The notes beneath the pieces are model-generated. The model saw only the letters and a program-made list of their open reading frames with translations, made no database searches and was not told the origin of the DNA. A stretch of DNA of 64,000 nucleotides, from the NCBI GenBank assembly GCA_016868775.1, contig VGFT01000005.1, forward strand, positions 124,001 to 188,000, read 5' to 3'. The stretch is from Bacteroidota bacterium (lineage in GTDB: Bacteria; Bacteroidota; Bacteroidia; Chitinophagales; Chitinophagaceae). The position numbers and the translations under genes are program-made. Shown here piece after piece: positions 33,786 to 42,093 of the stretch (within the stretch, counting starts at the first letter, position 1; every line of letters starts with the position of its first letter).

Positions 33786-34685
33786 TTAGGCGTTGAAACG
33801 GGGGTTTGCCTTTAGGTCCTTGCTTCCGGGCGTATATACATAGAACCCTTCACCGGATTTAACACCCAGTTTTCCCTGGGCAACCAAATCTGCCAGTGTA
33901 TTGGCCGGTGTGTATTTCGAATTCTGGAATCCGTCCTCCAGTACCCGCAAAATGGACAAGCATACATCCAATCCGATCAGATCAGCCAATTGAAGCGGAC
34001 CCATCGGATGCGCCATACCTAATTTCATAATGGTATCGATGGATTCAACGCCGGCGACTCCTTCTTCCAAGCTGAGTACCGCCTCATTGATCATGGGCAT
34101 GAGAATGCGGTTTGAAATGAATCCGGGAAAATCATTCACCACGCAGGGCACTTTTCCGAGTTGCTTGCTAAGGGAAACGATGGTATCGGTCACGCTCCCA
34201 TCGGTTTGAGGGCCCTGAATGATCTCTACCAATTTCATCACCGGGACGGGATTCATAAAGTGCATGCCGATCACTCGATCGGGTCGCTGGGTAGATTGTG
34301 CCAGTAAATCGATAGAGATGGAGGAGGTGTTGGTAACCAGAATGGTGCCCGGATCGGCCGCCGTATCCATTTGGGCAAATATTTTTTTCTTTAATTCCGT
34401 GTTCTCCGTGGCAGCTTCTATTACAAGCTTGACACCGGAAACGCCTTTTTCGATCGAGGTCTGTGTGGTGATCCGATCAAGTGTCTCCTGTTTCAATTCG
34501 GGGCGGATGATTTCCTTTTTGACCAGTCGATCCAGGTTGTTTCCGATCGTTTGCAAAGCTTTGCTCAGAGCTGTTTCCGATACGTCGATAAGGGTGACGG
34601 GGTATCCGTGCTGGGCAAATACATGGGCAATCCCATTGCCCATCGTGCCGGCACCGATCACGGCAATTTTTGAATTTATTTCCAT
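33786..34685 (-). CDS. 3-hydroxyacyl-CoA (3-hydroxybutyryl-CoA) dehydrogenase
   Basis: NAD-dependent oxidation of 3-hydroxybutyryl-CoA or similar to the 3-keto form. The 299-residue product has the Rossmann motif VIGAGTMGNGIAHVFAQHGYPVTLIDV, the NTSSISI and HFMNPVPVMKLVEI (catalytic His/Glu) stretches, VNDFPGFISNRILMPMINEA and AHPMGPLQLADLIGLD. Such an enzyme would take crotonyl-CoA-derived intermediates onward, relevant to the glutaryl-CoA dehydrogenase-like gene 10 kb away. A TAACTTTG box lies 16 bases upstream. Confidence 0.95.
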   Translation of the reverse strand: MEINSKIAVIGAGTMGNGIAHVFAQHGYPVTLIDVSETALSKALQTIGNNLDRLVKKEIIRPELKQETLDRITTQTSIEKGVSGVKLVIEAATENTELKKKIFAQMDTAADPGTILVTNTSSISIDLLAQSTQRPDRVIGMHFMNPVPVMKLVEIIQGPQTDGSVTDTIVSLSKQLGKVPCVVNDFPGFISNRILMPMINEAVLSLEEGVAGVESIDTIMKLGMAHPMGPLQLADLIGLDVCLSILRVLEDGFQNSKYTPANTLADLVAQGKLGVKSGEGFYVYTPGSKDLKANPRFNA

Positions 34686-34701
34686 TCCGCTTATTTTTTG
34701 G

Positions 34702-34709
34702 CAAAGTTA
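34702..34709 (-). promoter_or_regulatory. -7 box of the hydroxyacyl-CoA dehydrogenase-prmC unit
   Basis: The minus strand reads TAACTTTG, a full TAnnTTTG match ending 16 bases before the ATG at 34685. Confidence 0.6.
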
Positions 34710-34722
34710 CCCGAAAATCTGT

Positions 34723-35364
34723 CTATCGTTTTCGCTTGAAATCACCCCGTTTCCAGGCTTGGATGAATTCTCCCCAGGCGGCGGGATTAAATATATTCAT
34801 CGGGGGCATTTGTCCCTGATACACGGCCCGGGTTGCAATTTTATTTAGTTGTAATTGGGTTGCCTCCCCACCGTCTGCAGGTGTTGATTCCATCCAGGCC
34901 TTGCGCTTGGCCTCGCTCATATTTTTTCGAGCAGTCTCGTAATCGTCATCGGGTATGGGGATGTTGACAAAATCGCGAAAAAATTGTTCCGGTGTGGGAC
35001 GAGGTTTAATGATCGTGGCGGGTAAGTAGACGGTATCTGCGATCATGAGCTGAACAATGCTGTACTGATTGCCGGTGATGGTGGTTGGGATTTTAACCAA
35101 CTTGCTTTGATAGGAAACGTGGGTAAATTCCACTTCGTCTCCTTTCAGCACTACAATGGAAAATACGCCTTGGTTGTTGGTGAGAGTGCCGCGATTCTGA
35201 CCTTTTACCTGTATGCTCACGGCGGGTATACCAACCAGACTATCCGCCGTCATAACGATGCCATATAGCTGCACAATTGAATCTCGCGTCGTTTCCACTT
35301 GCGCTTGAGACGAGAAAACGGCCAGGGAAGCTAACCCAGTCAACAGAATTGCAATCTTTCTCAC
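34723..35364 (-). CDS. CarboxypepD_reg-like domain protein, exported
   Basis: A 213-residue exported protein. A signal peptide (MRKIAILLTGLASLAVFSSQAQ) is followed by one carboxypeptidase regulatory-like beta-sandwich (about residues 30-110: QLYGIVMTADSLVGIPAVSIQVKGQNRGTLTNNQGVFSIVV). This domain is common at the N-terminus of TonB-linked outer-membrane proteins, but no plug or barrel follows here. The remaining 100 residues are charged and unrecognised. It starts with GTG only 4 bases after a TATTTTTG box. Function unknown. Confidence 0.8.
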   Translation of the reverse strand: MRKIAILLTGLASLAVFSSQAQVETTRDSIVQLYGIVMTADSLVGIPAVSIQVKGQNRGTLTNNQGVFSIVVLKGDEVEFTHVSYQSKLVKIPTTITGNQYSIVQLMIADTVYLPATIIKPRPTPEQFFRDFVNIPIPDDDYETARKNMSEAKRKAWMESTPADGGEATQLQLNKIATRAVYQGQMPPMNIFNPAAWGEFIQAWKRGDFKRKR

Positions 35365-35368
35365 CCCT

Positions 35369-35376
35369 CAAAAATA
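35369..35376 (-). promoter_or_regulatory. -7 box adjoining a GTG start
   Basis: The minus strand reads TATTTTTG, a full match ending 4 bases before the GTG at 35364. Transcription would begin at or next to the start codon. Confidence 0.55.
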
Positions 35377-35422
35377 ATTGCTGCCACACTATTTTATCCA
35401 ACAATTTGACCGTTCTAGCAGT

Positions 35423-35430
35423 TAATTTTG
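35423..35430 (+). promoter_or_regulatory. -7 box of the Mrp gene
   Basis: TAATTTTG is a full match to the -7 consensus, 25 bases before the ATG at 35456. Confidence 0.55.
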
Positions 35431-35455
35431 CACCGCGTTCCTCTTTTAACATTTT

Positions 35456-36550
35456 ATGATGACTACCGAACAAGTCCTGGATGCCCTAGTTCACGTACAA
35501 GAACCCGATTTAGGGAAAGATCTGGTCACCCTCAACATGATCCAAGACATCCAGATCGAGGGGAACACGGTATCCTTTACCCTGGTACTCACCACGCCTG
35601 CCTGCCCTATGAAAGAGCATATGCAACATGCCTGCGTGAACGCAATCCGCCTGATGGTTGATCCCCAAGCGGAAGTACGGGTAACATTCACCGCAAATAC
35701 CACCTCCAAACGTCAGGATCCGGGCAGTCTGCTACCCGGAGTCAAAAATATCATAGCCGTTGTGAGCGGGAAGGGAGGCGTGGGAAAATCGACCGTTTCT
35801 TCCAATTTGGCTATTGCCCTGGCTCAGGGCGGGGCCCGTGTCGGACTCATGGATGCGGACATTTATGGCCCGAGCGTACCCATTATGTTCGGCGTACGCG
35901 GCGAAAAGCCCTTAATGAAAGAGGTGAATGGCAAAGGCATGATCGTGCCATTAGAACGATTCGGTATCCGATTGATGAGCATCGGACTCTTGGTCGACGA
36001 GAAAAACGCAGTGGTTTGGCGCGGACCCATGGCCAGCAGCGCGATCCGTCAATTTGTCTCCGATGTAGATTGGGGCGAGTTGGATTATCTGATTATCGAC
36101 ATGCCTCCCGGTACCGGAGATATTCACCTCACCCTGATGCAAACCGTACCCGTTACCGGTGCCGTAATTGTCAGCACCCCGCAATACGTAGCCCTGGCAG
36201 ATGCCAAAAAGGGCATCGCCATGTTCGGGCAAGCCCAATTGAATGTTCCCATCATCGGATTGGTAGAGAACATGAGTTATTTTACGCCTACCGAACTGCC
36301 GGATAACCGTTACTATATTTTTGGAAAAGAAGGGGGACGAAGACTGGCCAGCGAATACGATCTTCCCTTTTTAGGAGAAATTCCGATCGTGCAATCCATT
36401 CGCGAAGGAGGCGATCAAGGCATTCCGGTTATGATGGGAGATGACGTCGTTACCCAAAAAGCTTTTATTCAATTTTCAGCCCAAGTGGTTCGAAGCATCG
36501 CCATGCGTAATGCCAATTTGAATTCAGAAGCCATCGCACAACAGCTTTAA
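35456..36550 (+). CDS. apbC: Mrp/ApbC-type iron-sulfur cluster carrier ATPase
   Basis: Cytosolic P-loop ATPase that carries Fe-S clusters to target proteins. The 364-residue product has an N-terminal MIP18/DUF59 domain (about residues 3-90, including LTTPACPMKEHMQHAC) and an Mrp ATPase domain. In the latter are a deviant Walker A VVSGKGGVGKSTVSSNLA, DADIYGPSVPIMFG, IDMPPGTGDIHLTLMQ and GLVENMSYF. The C-terminal CxxC found in many Mrp proteins is not evident. Two ATG codons are adjacent (35456 and 35459). It converges on the ACMSD gene with a 5-base gap. Confidence 0.94.
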   Translation: MMTTEQVLDALVHVQEPDLGKDLVTLNMIQDIQIEGNTVSFTLVLTTPACPMKEHMQHACVNAIRLMVDPQAEVRVTFTANTTSKRQDPGSLLPGVKNIIAVVSGKGGVGKSTVSSNLAIALAQGGARVGLMDADIYGPSVPIMFGVRGEKPLMKEVNGKGMIVPLERFGIRLMSIGLLVDEKNAVVWRGPMASSAIRQFVSDVDWGELDYLIIDMPPGTGDIHLTLMQTVPVTGAVIVSTPQYVALADAKKGIAMFGQAQLNVPIIGLVENMSYFTPTELPDNRYYIFGKEGGRRLASEYDLPFLGEIPIVQSIREGGDQGIPVMMGDDVVTQKAFIQFSAQVVRSIAMRNANLNSEAIAQQL

Positions 36551-36555
36551 ATGGT

Positions 36556-37542
36556 TCAGCCGTAAAGCCAACGAAGGGCATTGCCCGATCGGATCTTGTC
36601 AATCTGCTCCTTATTGAACCGGGCTGGGTCAAGCAGCGACAGAGGATTTCCATCCCCGAGGGGGAAAGGATAATCGCTACCCACACAAACGGCATCGGAT
36701 CCTACCGTATCCAATAGGAAAGCGAGCGCTTTGGGATCGTGGACCAAATGATCCACCCAAAATCTGCCCAGATATTTTTCCGGCGACACGGGATTGTCTT
36801 TCGCGACCAGATCGGGTCTGGCATCAAATCCATGCTTGATCCGTCCCAGCGTATAGGTAAACGATCCGCCTCCATGCGCAAAGGCCACGCGTAAGTTTGG
36901 AAAGGCTTCCCATATTCCGCCAAAGATCAACGAGCAAATGGCGCGAGTAGTCTCTGCCGGCATTCCAACTAACCAAGGCAGCCAATACTCCTGCATTTGA
37001 CTTTCCCCCATCATCTCCCACGGATGAATGAACACCGCAGCGCCCAAGCGTTCGGCTTCCGCAAAGAAAGAACGAAAACGTGGATCGGATAGATTCAGTC
37101 CGTTCACATTGGTGCCGATCTCAACACCCGCCAACCGCAATTCTTGCACACATCGTTGCAATTCACCGATCGAAAGCTCGGGGTCCTGCAACGGAACGGT
37201 TCCCAATCCAACAAACCGATCGGGATTTGCCTGCACCGTTTGAGCAATATGGTCGTTAAAGAAACGAGCCGTTTCCAATGCATCATTCGGTTTGGCCCAG
37301 TAATTAAACAGCACGGGAATGGTCGACAAGACCTGTTTTTCAATTCCCATTCGCTCCATGTCCCCAAACCGGTCCTCCGCCCGATAGCAATTCGACTCAA
37401 TTTTTCGAAATATCCGATCGCCTTTCATTATGCAGGCCTCACAGCCTTGGTGCTCCATGTGAATGAAATCGCCATAGCCAAAGCGTTTTACCCAATGGGG
37501 CATCTGCTCCGGAAGAATGTGGGTGTGAATATCGATTGCCAA
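36556..37542 (-). CDS. 2-amino-3-carboxymuconate-6-semialdehyde decarboxylase (ACMSD)
   Basis: Zinc amidohydrolase-fold decarboxylase that turns ACMS, the ring-opened 3-hydroxyanthranilate product, into 2-aminomuconate semialdehyde, diverting it from quinolinate and NAD synthesis. The 328-residue product follows the human enzyme closely: IDIHTHILP (His6 and His8 ligands), ALSTVPV-like VLSTIPVLFNYWAKPND, FIHPWEM, YWLPWLVGMPAETTRAICSLIFGG, AFAHGGGSF and GSDYPFPLG. The only possible start is TTG at 37542, 3 bases after the dioxygenase stop codon, so translation is probably coupled. Confidence 0.96.
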   Translation of the reverse strand: MAIDIHTHILPEQMPHWVKRFGYGDFIHMEHQGCEACIMKGDRIFRKIESNCYRAEDRFGDMERMGIEKQVLSTIPVLFNYWAKPNDALETARFFNDHIAQTVQANPDRFVGLGTVPLQDPELSIGELQRCVQELRLAGVEIGTNVNGLNLSDPRFRSFFAEAERLGAAVFIHPWEMMGESQMQEYWLPWLVGMPAETTRAICSLIFGGIWEAFPNLRVAFAHGGGSFTYTLGRIKHGFDARPDLVAKDNPVSPEKYLGRFWVDHLVHDPKALAFLLDTVGSDAVCVGSDYPFPLGDGNPLSLLDPARFNKEQIDKIRSGNALRWLYG

Positions 37543-37545
37543 AAC

Positions 37546-38070
37546 TTATGCTTTACGCACGGGCGGTTGCATCACCGATCCGCATTTTTCACAAGTGCGC
37601 TTATTTTCTGAACTGTAAAACGACTCTATCACCGGTGGAAGTTGTGTTACGATATCGCTCACCACCAATTTGGATTCGTGCAGGAGGTGGCCACATTTTT
37701 CACAGAACCACAGAAATCCATCTTCTTCGTCCTTGCGGACTTTTTCAATTACCAGTCCCACTGTATTCGGACCGCGTTGCGGCGAATGCGGGGTACGAGG
37801 GGGCAATAAAAACATATCGCCCTCCTTTAGGTGGATGTCCTTGGGTACGCCTTCGTCGATGATCCTGACCGTAATGTCTCCTTCGATCTGAAAATACAAT
37901 TCCTCGGTCTCGTTGAAGTGATAATCTTTGCGGGCATTGGGACCGCCTACCACCATTACGATAAAATCTTCTGCTTCTTTGTAGACGCATTGATTGCCAA
38001 CAGGGGGTTTGAGCAGATCGCGGTTTTCATCGATCCATTTTTTTAAATTGAAAGGGGCAGTTACTGGCAT
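37546..38070 (-). CDS. 3-hydroxyanthranilate 3,4-dioxygenase
   Basis: Non-heme iron ring-cleaving enzyme of the kynurenine pathway, 174 residues. The cupin metal ligands His51 and Glu57 (NARKDYHFNETEELYFQ) and His95 (PPRTPHSPQRG) and the substrate arginines 47 and 99 are in place. The C-terminal rubredoxin-like site has Cys123, Cys126, Cys160 and Cys163 (two CEKCG motifs), as in bacterial enzymes. The frame is open to 38202, but the ATG at 38070 gives the standard N-terminus. It is divergent from the SDR gene, 64 bases apart. Confidence 0.97.
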   Translation of the reverse strand: MPVTAPFNLKKWIDENRDLLKPPVGNQCVYKEAEDFIVMVVGGPNARKDYHFNETEELYFQIEGDITVRIIDEGVPKDIHLKEGDMFLLPPRTPHSPQRGPNTVGLVIEKVRKDEEDGFLWFCEKCGHLLHESKLVVSDIVTQLPPVIESFYSSENKRTCEKCGSVMQPPVRKA

Positions 38071-38121
38071 AGCGATCGTTTTAGGGTTGCATTGCGGATG
38101 AAAAATTACAACAATTTGGCG

Positions 38122-38129
38122 TAGGTTTG
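38122..38129 (+). promoter_or_regulatory. -7 box of the plus-strand kynurenine operon
   Basis: TAGGTTTG is a full match and ends 5 bases before the ATG at 38135, predicting a leaderless first cistron for the operon running to 43440. Confidence 0.55.
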
Positions 38130-38134
38130 ACACC

Positions 38135-38920
38135 ATGAATCTTTCGCTTGCCGGCAAAAGCGCCCTGATCGGTGGTAGCACCCAGGGAATTGGTTTGGCC
38201 ATTGCACGGGAATTGTCCCACTTAGGTGCCGCTTGTGTTTTATTGGGGCGATCCCAACCCGCGCTGGAAGCAGCCCTGAATCAACTCGATCGTGCAGCCG
38301 GGCAATCTCATCAAACCTGTCTGGCCGATCAATCCGATCCCGTTCAATTGCAGCAATCGGTACAACAGGTACTGGCAAGCGGACCCATTCATATTTTGAT
38401 CAATAATAGCGGCGGACCCGCTGCTGGTCCCATTCTTCCCGCTACCGCCGATGCATTCCTTCAAACGTTCCAACAACATTTGCTGGCCAATCATCAATTG
38501 GCGCAGCTATTGGTGCCGGGCATGCGTCAATCGGGTTATGGACGTATCATAAATGTGATCTCCACGTCAGTGCGGATACCTTTAAAGAACCTGGGTGTAT
38601 CCAACACCATCCGGGGAGCCGTAGCAGCCTGGGCCAAGACACTCTCCAACGAATTGGGTCCGGATCAAATCACCGTCAACAATATTTTACCGGGCTTTAC
38701 CCGAACGCAACGACTTCTCTCCTTGCAAGAAGAAAAAGCCAAGAAGGAAAATAAATCCATCCATCAGATCGAGGAAGAATGGAAAAATGAAGTTCCCCTT
38801 CGACGGATCGGTGAACCGGAGGAAGTAGCGGCATTGGCGTCTTTCCTTGCTTCCCCCGCAGCGGCCTACATCAACGGGGTGAGCATTCCGGTAGATGGAG
38901 GCCGAACCGGAAGCATTTAA
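38135..38920 (+). CDS. SDR-fold protein of the kynurenine cluster, catalytic Tyr/Lys replaced
   Basis: A 261-residue SDR-fold protein. The cofactor motif IGGSTQGIGLAIA and NNSGG are normal, and the C-terminal NGVSIPVDGGRTGS fits classical SDRs. Where YxxxK should be it reads SNTIR (Tyr to Ser, Lys to Arg), so ordinary SDR proton relay is not available. It opens the plus-strand kynurenine operon, 2 bases before the aldehyde dehydrogenase. It might act on 2-aminomuconate or its deamination product, but this is only inferred from context. Confidence 0.85.
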   Translation: MNLSLAGKSALIGGSTQGIGLAIARELSHLGAACVLLGRSQPALEAALNQLDRAAGQSHQTCLADQSDPVQLQQSVQQVLASGPIHILINNSGGPAAGPILPATADAFLQTFQQHLLANHQLAQLLVPGMRQSGYGRIINVISTSVRIPLKNLGVSNTIRGAVAAWAKTLSNELGPDQITVNNILPGFTRTQRLLSLQEEKAKKENKSIHQIEEEWKNEVPLRRIGEPEEVAALASFLASPAAAYINGVSIPVDGGRTGSI

Positions 38921-38922
38921 TC

Positions 38923-40380
38923 ATGTCAACGCTACAGAAACCATATCGGTTGACTCATTGGGTCGGTGGTGAACCAATTGTGGATCCGGCATCTTCATGC
39001 CTCCCAAATATCAATCCCGCTACCGGTGAAACCATAGGAGAGGTGCCGATTGCCACTGCTCATGTGATCGATCAGGCCGTGCAAGCCGCTCAACAGGCTT
39101 TTTCTTCATGGTCTGCCTTGCCTGCCGAAGAACGGTCACATTGGTTGAACCGCTTGGCCGATGCGATCGAGTCGGACTCCGATGCATTGGCATTGGCTGA
39201 AACGACCGACAGTGGGAAACCCCTTTGGCTGAGCCAGAAAATGGATATCCCGCGTGCGGCTTCGAATTTTCGATTCTTTGCCGCTGCCGCTACGCAATTT
39301 GCGTCGGAATCGCATAGCGGACCCTCTTCCATCGACTATACCCTTCGCCAACCCTTGGGTGTGGTGGGATGCATTTCTCCGTGGAATCTTCCCATTTATC
39401 TTTTTACCTGGAAGATCGCCCCGGCCCTTGCCGCCGGAAATACGGTGGTCGCTAAACCTAGTGAAGTAACACCCAGCACAGCGTATTTACTGGGTGCGCT
39501 GATGAAACGAATCGGTTTTCCGAAAGGGGTGTTGAATATTGTGCAAGGAGATGGTCCCACTACCGGCGAATCAATCGTAATACATCCACAGATCAAGGCC
39601 ATTTCCTTTACGGGCAGTACGCGGGCAGGCCAACGAATCGCTTCTTTGTTGGCTCCCCAACTCAAAAAATATTCCCTGGAACTTGGCGGAAAAAATGCCG
39701 CAGTGATTTTTTCGGATGCCAATCTTGATCACGCAGTCAAAGAAACCGTTCGCTCCGCTTTCACGAACCAAGGCGAGATCTGTTTGTGTACCTCACGAAT
39801 TCTGGTGGAACAATCCATTTATGACCGGTTTCGTAGCGCTTTTGTGGAACGCGTCAAACAGCTAACGGTGGGCGACCCACTGGATGATTCCAGCAAACAA
39901 GGAGCACTGGTGAGTTCCTCTCATTTTGAAAAAGTTCGGCAGTGTGTTGATCGAGCCAGACAAGAAGGAGGAAAGATTTTGATCGGGGGCGAACCGTTTG
40001 CGGCAGCAGGCTCCTGTGCAATGGGGTTCTTTTATAAACCCACTGTTATCGAGGGACTAGGTCCCGATACCCAAACCAATCAAGAGGAAATCTTTGGTCC
40101 GGTTGCAACCCTGCAGCCCTTTCAAAACGAAACCCAAGCCATCGAACTGGCCAATCATTCGGGATACGGTTTGGCTGCAACGGTTTGGACTACCGATCTC
40201 CAAAAAGCACACCGGGTTGCCACTTCCATACAAGCCGGAATTGTGTGGGTGAATAGTTGGCTTTATCGCGACCTACGCACACCTTTTGGTGGCGTGAAGA
40301 ACAGCGGTCTGGGAAGGGAAGGTGGTTGGGAAGCCATGCGCTTCTTTACCGAACCGAAAAACATATCCATTCGTTTCTAA
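38923..40380 (+). CDS. 2-aminomuconate semialdehyde dehydrogenase (aldehyde dehydrogenase family)
   Basis: NAD-dependent oxidation of 2-aminomuconate 6-semialdehyde to 2-aminomuconate. The 485-residue product has the full ALDH core: GCISPWNLPIYLFTWKIAPALAAGNTVVAKPSE, SFTGSTRAGQRI, KYSLELGGKNAAVIF (catalytic Glu) and NQGEICLCTSRILVE (catalytic Cys), with GPVATLQPF and FGGVKNSGLGREGG. The GEICLCTSRI stretch is that of human ALDH8A1 and bacterial AmnC/NbaE. The gene order after ACMSD and dioxygenase supports the specific role. Confidence 0.93.
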   Translation: MSTLQKPYRLTHWVGGEPIVDPASSCLPNINPATGETIGEVPIATAHVIDQAVQAAQQAFSSWSALPAEERSHWLNRLADAIESDSDALALAETTDSGKPLWLSQKMDIPRAASNFRFFAAAATQFASESHSGPSSIDYTLRQPLGVVGCISPWNLPIYLFTWKIAPALAAGNTVVAKPSEVTPSTAYLLGALMKRIGFPKGVLNIVQGDGPTTGESIVIHPQIKAISFTGSTRAGQRIASLLAPQLKKYSLELGGKNAAVIFSDANLDHAVKETVRSAFTNQGEICLCTSRILVEQSIYDRFRSAFVERVKQLTVGDPLDDSSKQGALVSSSHFEKVRQCVDRARQEGGKILIGGEPFAAAGSCAMGFFYKPTVIEGLGPDTQTNQEEIFGPVATLQPFQNETQAIELANHSGYGLAATVWTTDLQKAHRVATSIQAGIVWVNSWLYRDLRTPFGGVKNSGLGREGGWEAMRFFTEPKNISIRF

Positions 40381-40394
40381 CAGATTCATCAGCT

Positions 40395-40814
40395 ATGTCA
40401 GACCCCATCGTACACACCGATCAGGCAGCCAAACCACTGGGTGCCTATCCTCATGCCCGCCGAGTAGGGAACCTTTTGTTTCTCTCGGGAATCGGGCCGC
40501 GCAATCCGGTCGATAACTCCATTCCCGGGTTGGTCTTGAACGACGACGGTACCATTCGCAGCTATGATATTGAGGCCGAGTGCCGAGCTACGTTTGCCAA
40601 CGTCAAAGCCGTGCTGGAGGCCAGTGGTTCTTCGTGGGATCGGATCGTGGACGTCACCGTATTTCTGACCAGCATGAAAACGGATTTTCCGATCTACAAC
40701 CGTGTTTATGCGGAATATTTCACCTCCGTTCAGGCCTGTCGTACGACCGTGGAAGTGAAGAGTTTACCTACGCCAATCGCAGTAGAATTAAAAGTCATTG
40801 CCACCATCGAGTAA
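40395..40814 (+). CDS. RidA-family protein, probable 2-aminomuconate deaminase
   Basis: A 139-residue RidA/YjgF-fold protein. Typical parts are AKPLGAYPHARRVGNLLFLSGIGPRNP, ATFANVKAVLEASGSSWDRIVDVTVFLTSMKTDFPIYNRVYAEYF and RTTVEVKSLPTPIAVELKVIA, including the conserved arginine of active deaminases. Its position after the semialdehyde dehydrogenase is that of AmnD-type 2-aminomuconate deaminase. The preferred start is ATG 40395, 14 bases after the upstream stop. Its stop is followed one base later by the kynU ATG. Confidence 0.9.
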   Translation: MSDPIVHTDQAAKPLGAYPHARRVGNLLFLSGIGPRNPVDNSIPGLVLNDDGTIRSYDIEAECRATFANVKAVLEASGSSWDRIVDVTVFLTSMKTDFPIYNRVYAEYFTSVQACRTTVEVKSLPTPIAVELKVIATIE

Positions 40815-40815
40815 C

Positions 40816-42087
40816 ATGAAACTGGCTTCCTTATCTGAACAGGCAATGCAGTTGAATCGGCAAGATCCCCTGAGCGGATTTCGGGATCGATTCCACATTC
40901 CCCAGCGGGAAGCAAAGGAGGTGGTTTATTTCACGGGCAATTCACTGGGACTAATGCCCAAAAATGTTCCGGCCTACGTGAATCGGGAGTTGAACGATTG
41001 GGCAACGTTCGGGGTGGAAGGACATTTTCAGTCCAAGCACCCTTGGTTGTCGTATCACGAGCTCTTCCCGTCCTTATTGGCACCAATCGTGGGGGCATTG
41101 GATTCGGAGATTGTTGTGATGAATCAGCTTACGGTCAATTTGCATTTGTTGATGGTAAGTTTTTATCGTCCCACTTCAAGCCGCCACAAGATACTCTGCG
41201 AGGGGCGGGCATTCTCCTCCGATCAGTATGCAATGGAGTCGCAGGTATGTTTTCACGGATTTGATCCGCAACGATCGATAGTGGAGATCTTTCCCCGTGA
41301 AGGAGAATCGTACATTCGAAAACAAGATCTGATCGAGGCAATCCGCCTGCATGGAGAGGAACTGGCATTGGTGTTATTGGGGGGTGTGAATTATTATACG
41401 GGACAACTTTTTGACCTAAGGGAGATCACTCGGGAGGGACAAGCACACGGTGCTGTAGTGGGATTTGATTTGGCCCATGCCGCCGGAAATGTTTCTTTGC
41501 AACTACATGATTGGGGGGTAGATTTTGCCACTTGGTGTTCGTACAAGTATTTGAACAGTGGTCCGGGTGGCGTCAGTGGTGTATTCATACACGAACGACA
41601 TCATTTGTCCGATCTGCCCCGTTTTGAGGGATGGTGGGGTTATCGGAAAGCGGATCGGTTTCAAATGAACAAAGGATTTATTCCCATTCCAACCGCCGAG
41701 GCCTGGCAGCTCAGCAACGCGCCGGTACTCAGCATGGCTGCGCATCACGCCGCGCTCTCGGTCTTTCAGGAAGCGGGCATGGATCGCTTGCATGCCAAAC
41801 GCAAGCAATTGTCCGAATTAATGGTAGCGGGATTAGTCGAATTGCAAGCCTTGCATTCCGGAAAATTTGAGGTGCTCACGCCCATGGAAATGTCGGAGCG
41901 GGGTTGTCAGACTTCCCTCTATTTTTCAACCGGCGGAAAATCCGTGCACACCGAATTGGAAAAAGCGGGTTTTATTTGCGACTGGCGAGAACCCGGTGTG
42001 ATCCGGTTGGCGCCGGTGCCGTTGTATAATCTTTTTTCGGAGGTGACTGACTTTATTTGTTGCCTGGATAAAATTCTTAAAGCATAG
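40816..42087 (+). CDS. kynU: Kynureninase
   Basis: PLP enzyme cleaving kynurenine or 3-hydroxykynurenine to (3-hydroxy)anthranilate and alanine. The 423-residue product has VVYFTGNSLGLMPKNV, the aspartate motif GFDLAHAAGNV and the PLP lysine at about residue 244 in TWCSYKYLNSGPGGVSGVF, followed by FEGWWGYRK. In front of the hydroxylase gene and alongside the dioxygenase it most likely uses 3-hydroxykynurenine. Confidence 0.97.
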   Translation: MKLASLSEQAMQLNRQDPLSGFRDRFHIPQREAKEVVYFTGNSLGLMPKNVPAYVNRELNDWATFGVEGHFQSKHPWLSYHELFPSLLAPIVGALDSEIVVMNQLTVNLHLLMVSFYRPTSSRHKILCEGRAFSSDQYAMESQVCFHGFDPQRSIVEIFPREGESYIRKQDLIEAIRLHGEELALVLLGGVNYYTGQLFDLREITREGQAHGAVVGFDLAHAAGNVSLQLHDWGVDFATWCSYKYLNSGPGGVSGVFIHERHHLSDLPRFEGWWGYRKADRFQMNKGFIPIPTAEAWQLSNAPVLSMAAHHAALSVFQEAGMDRLHAKRKQLSELMVAGLVELQALHSGKFEVLTPMEMSERGCQTSLYFSTGGKSVHTELEKAGFICDWREPGVIRLAPVPLYNLFSEVTDFICCLDKILKA

Positions 42088-42093
42088 TTCAGC

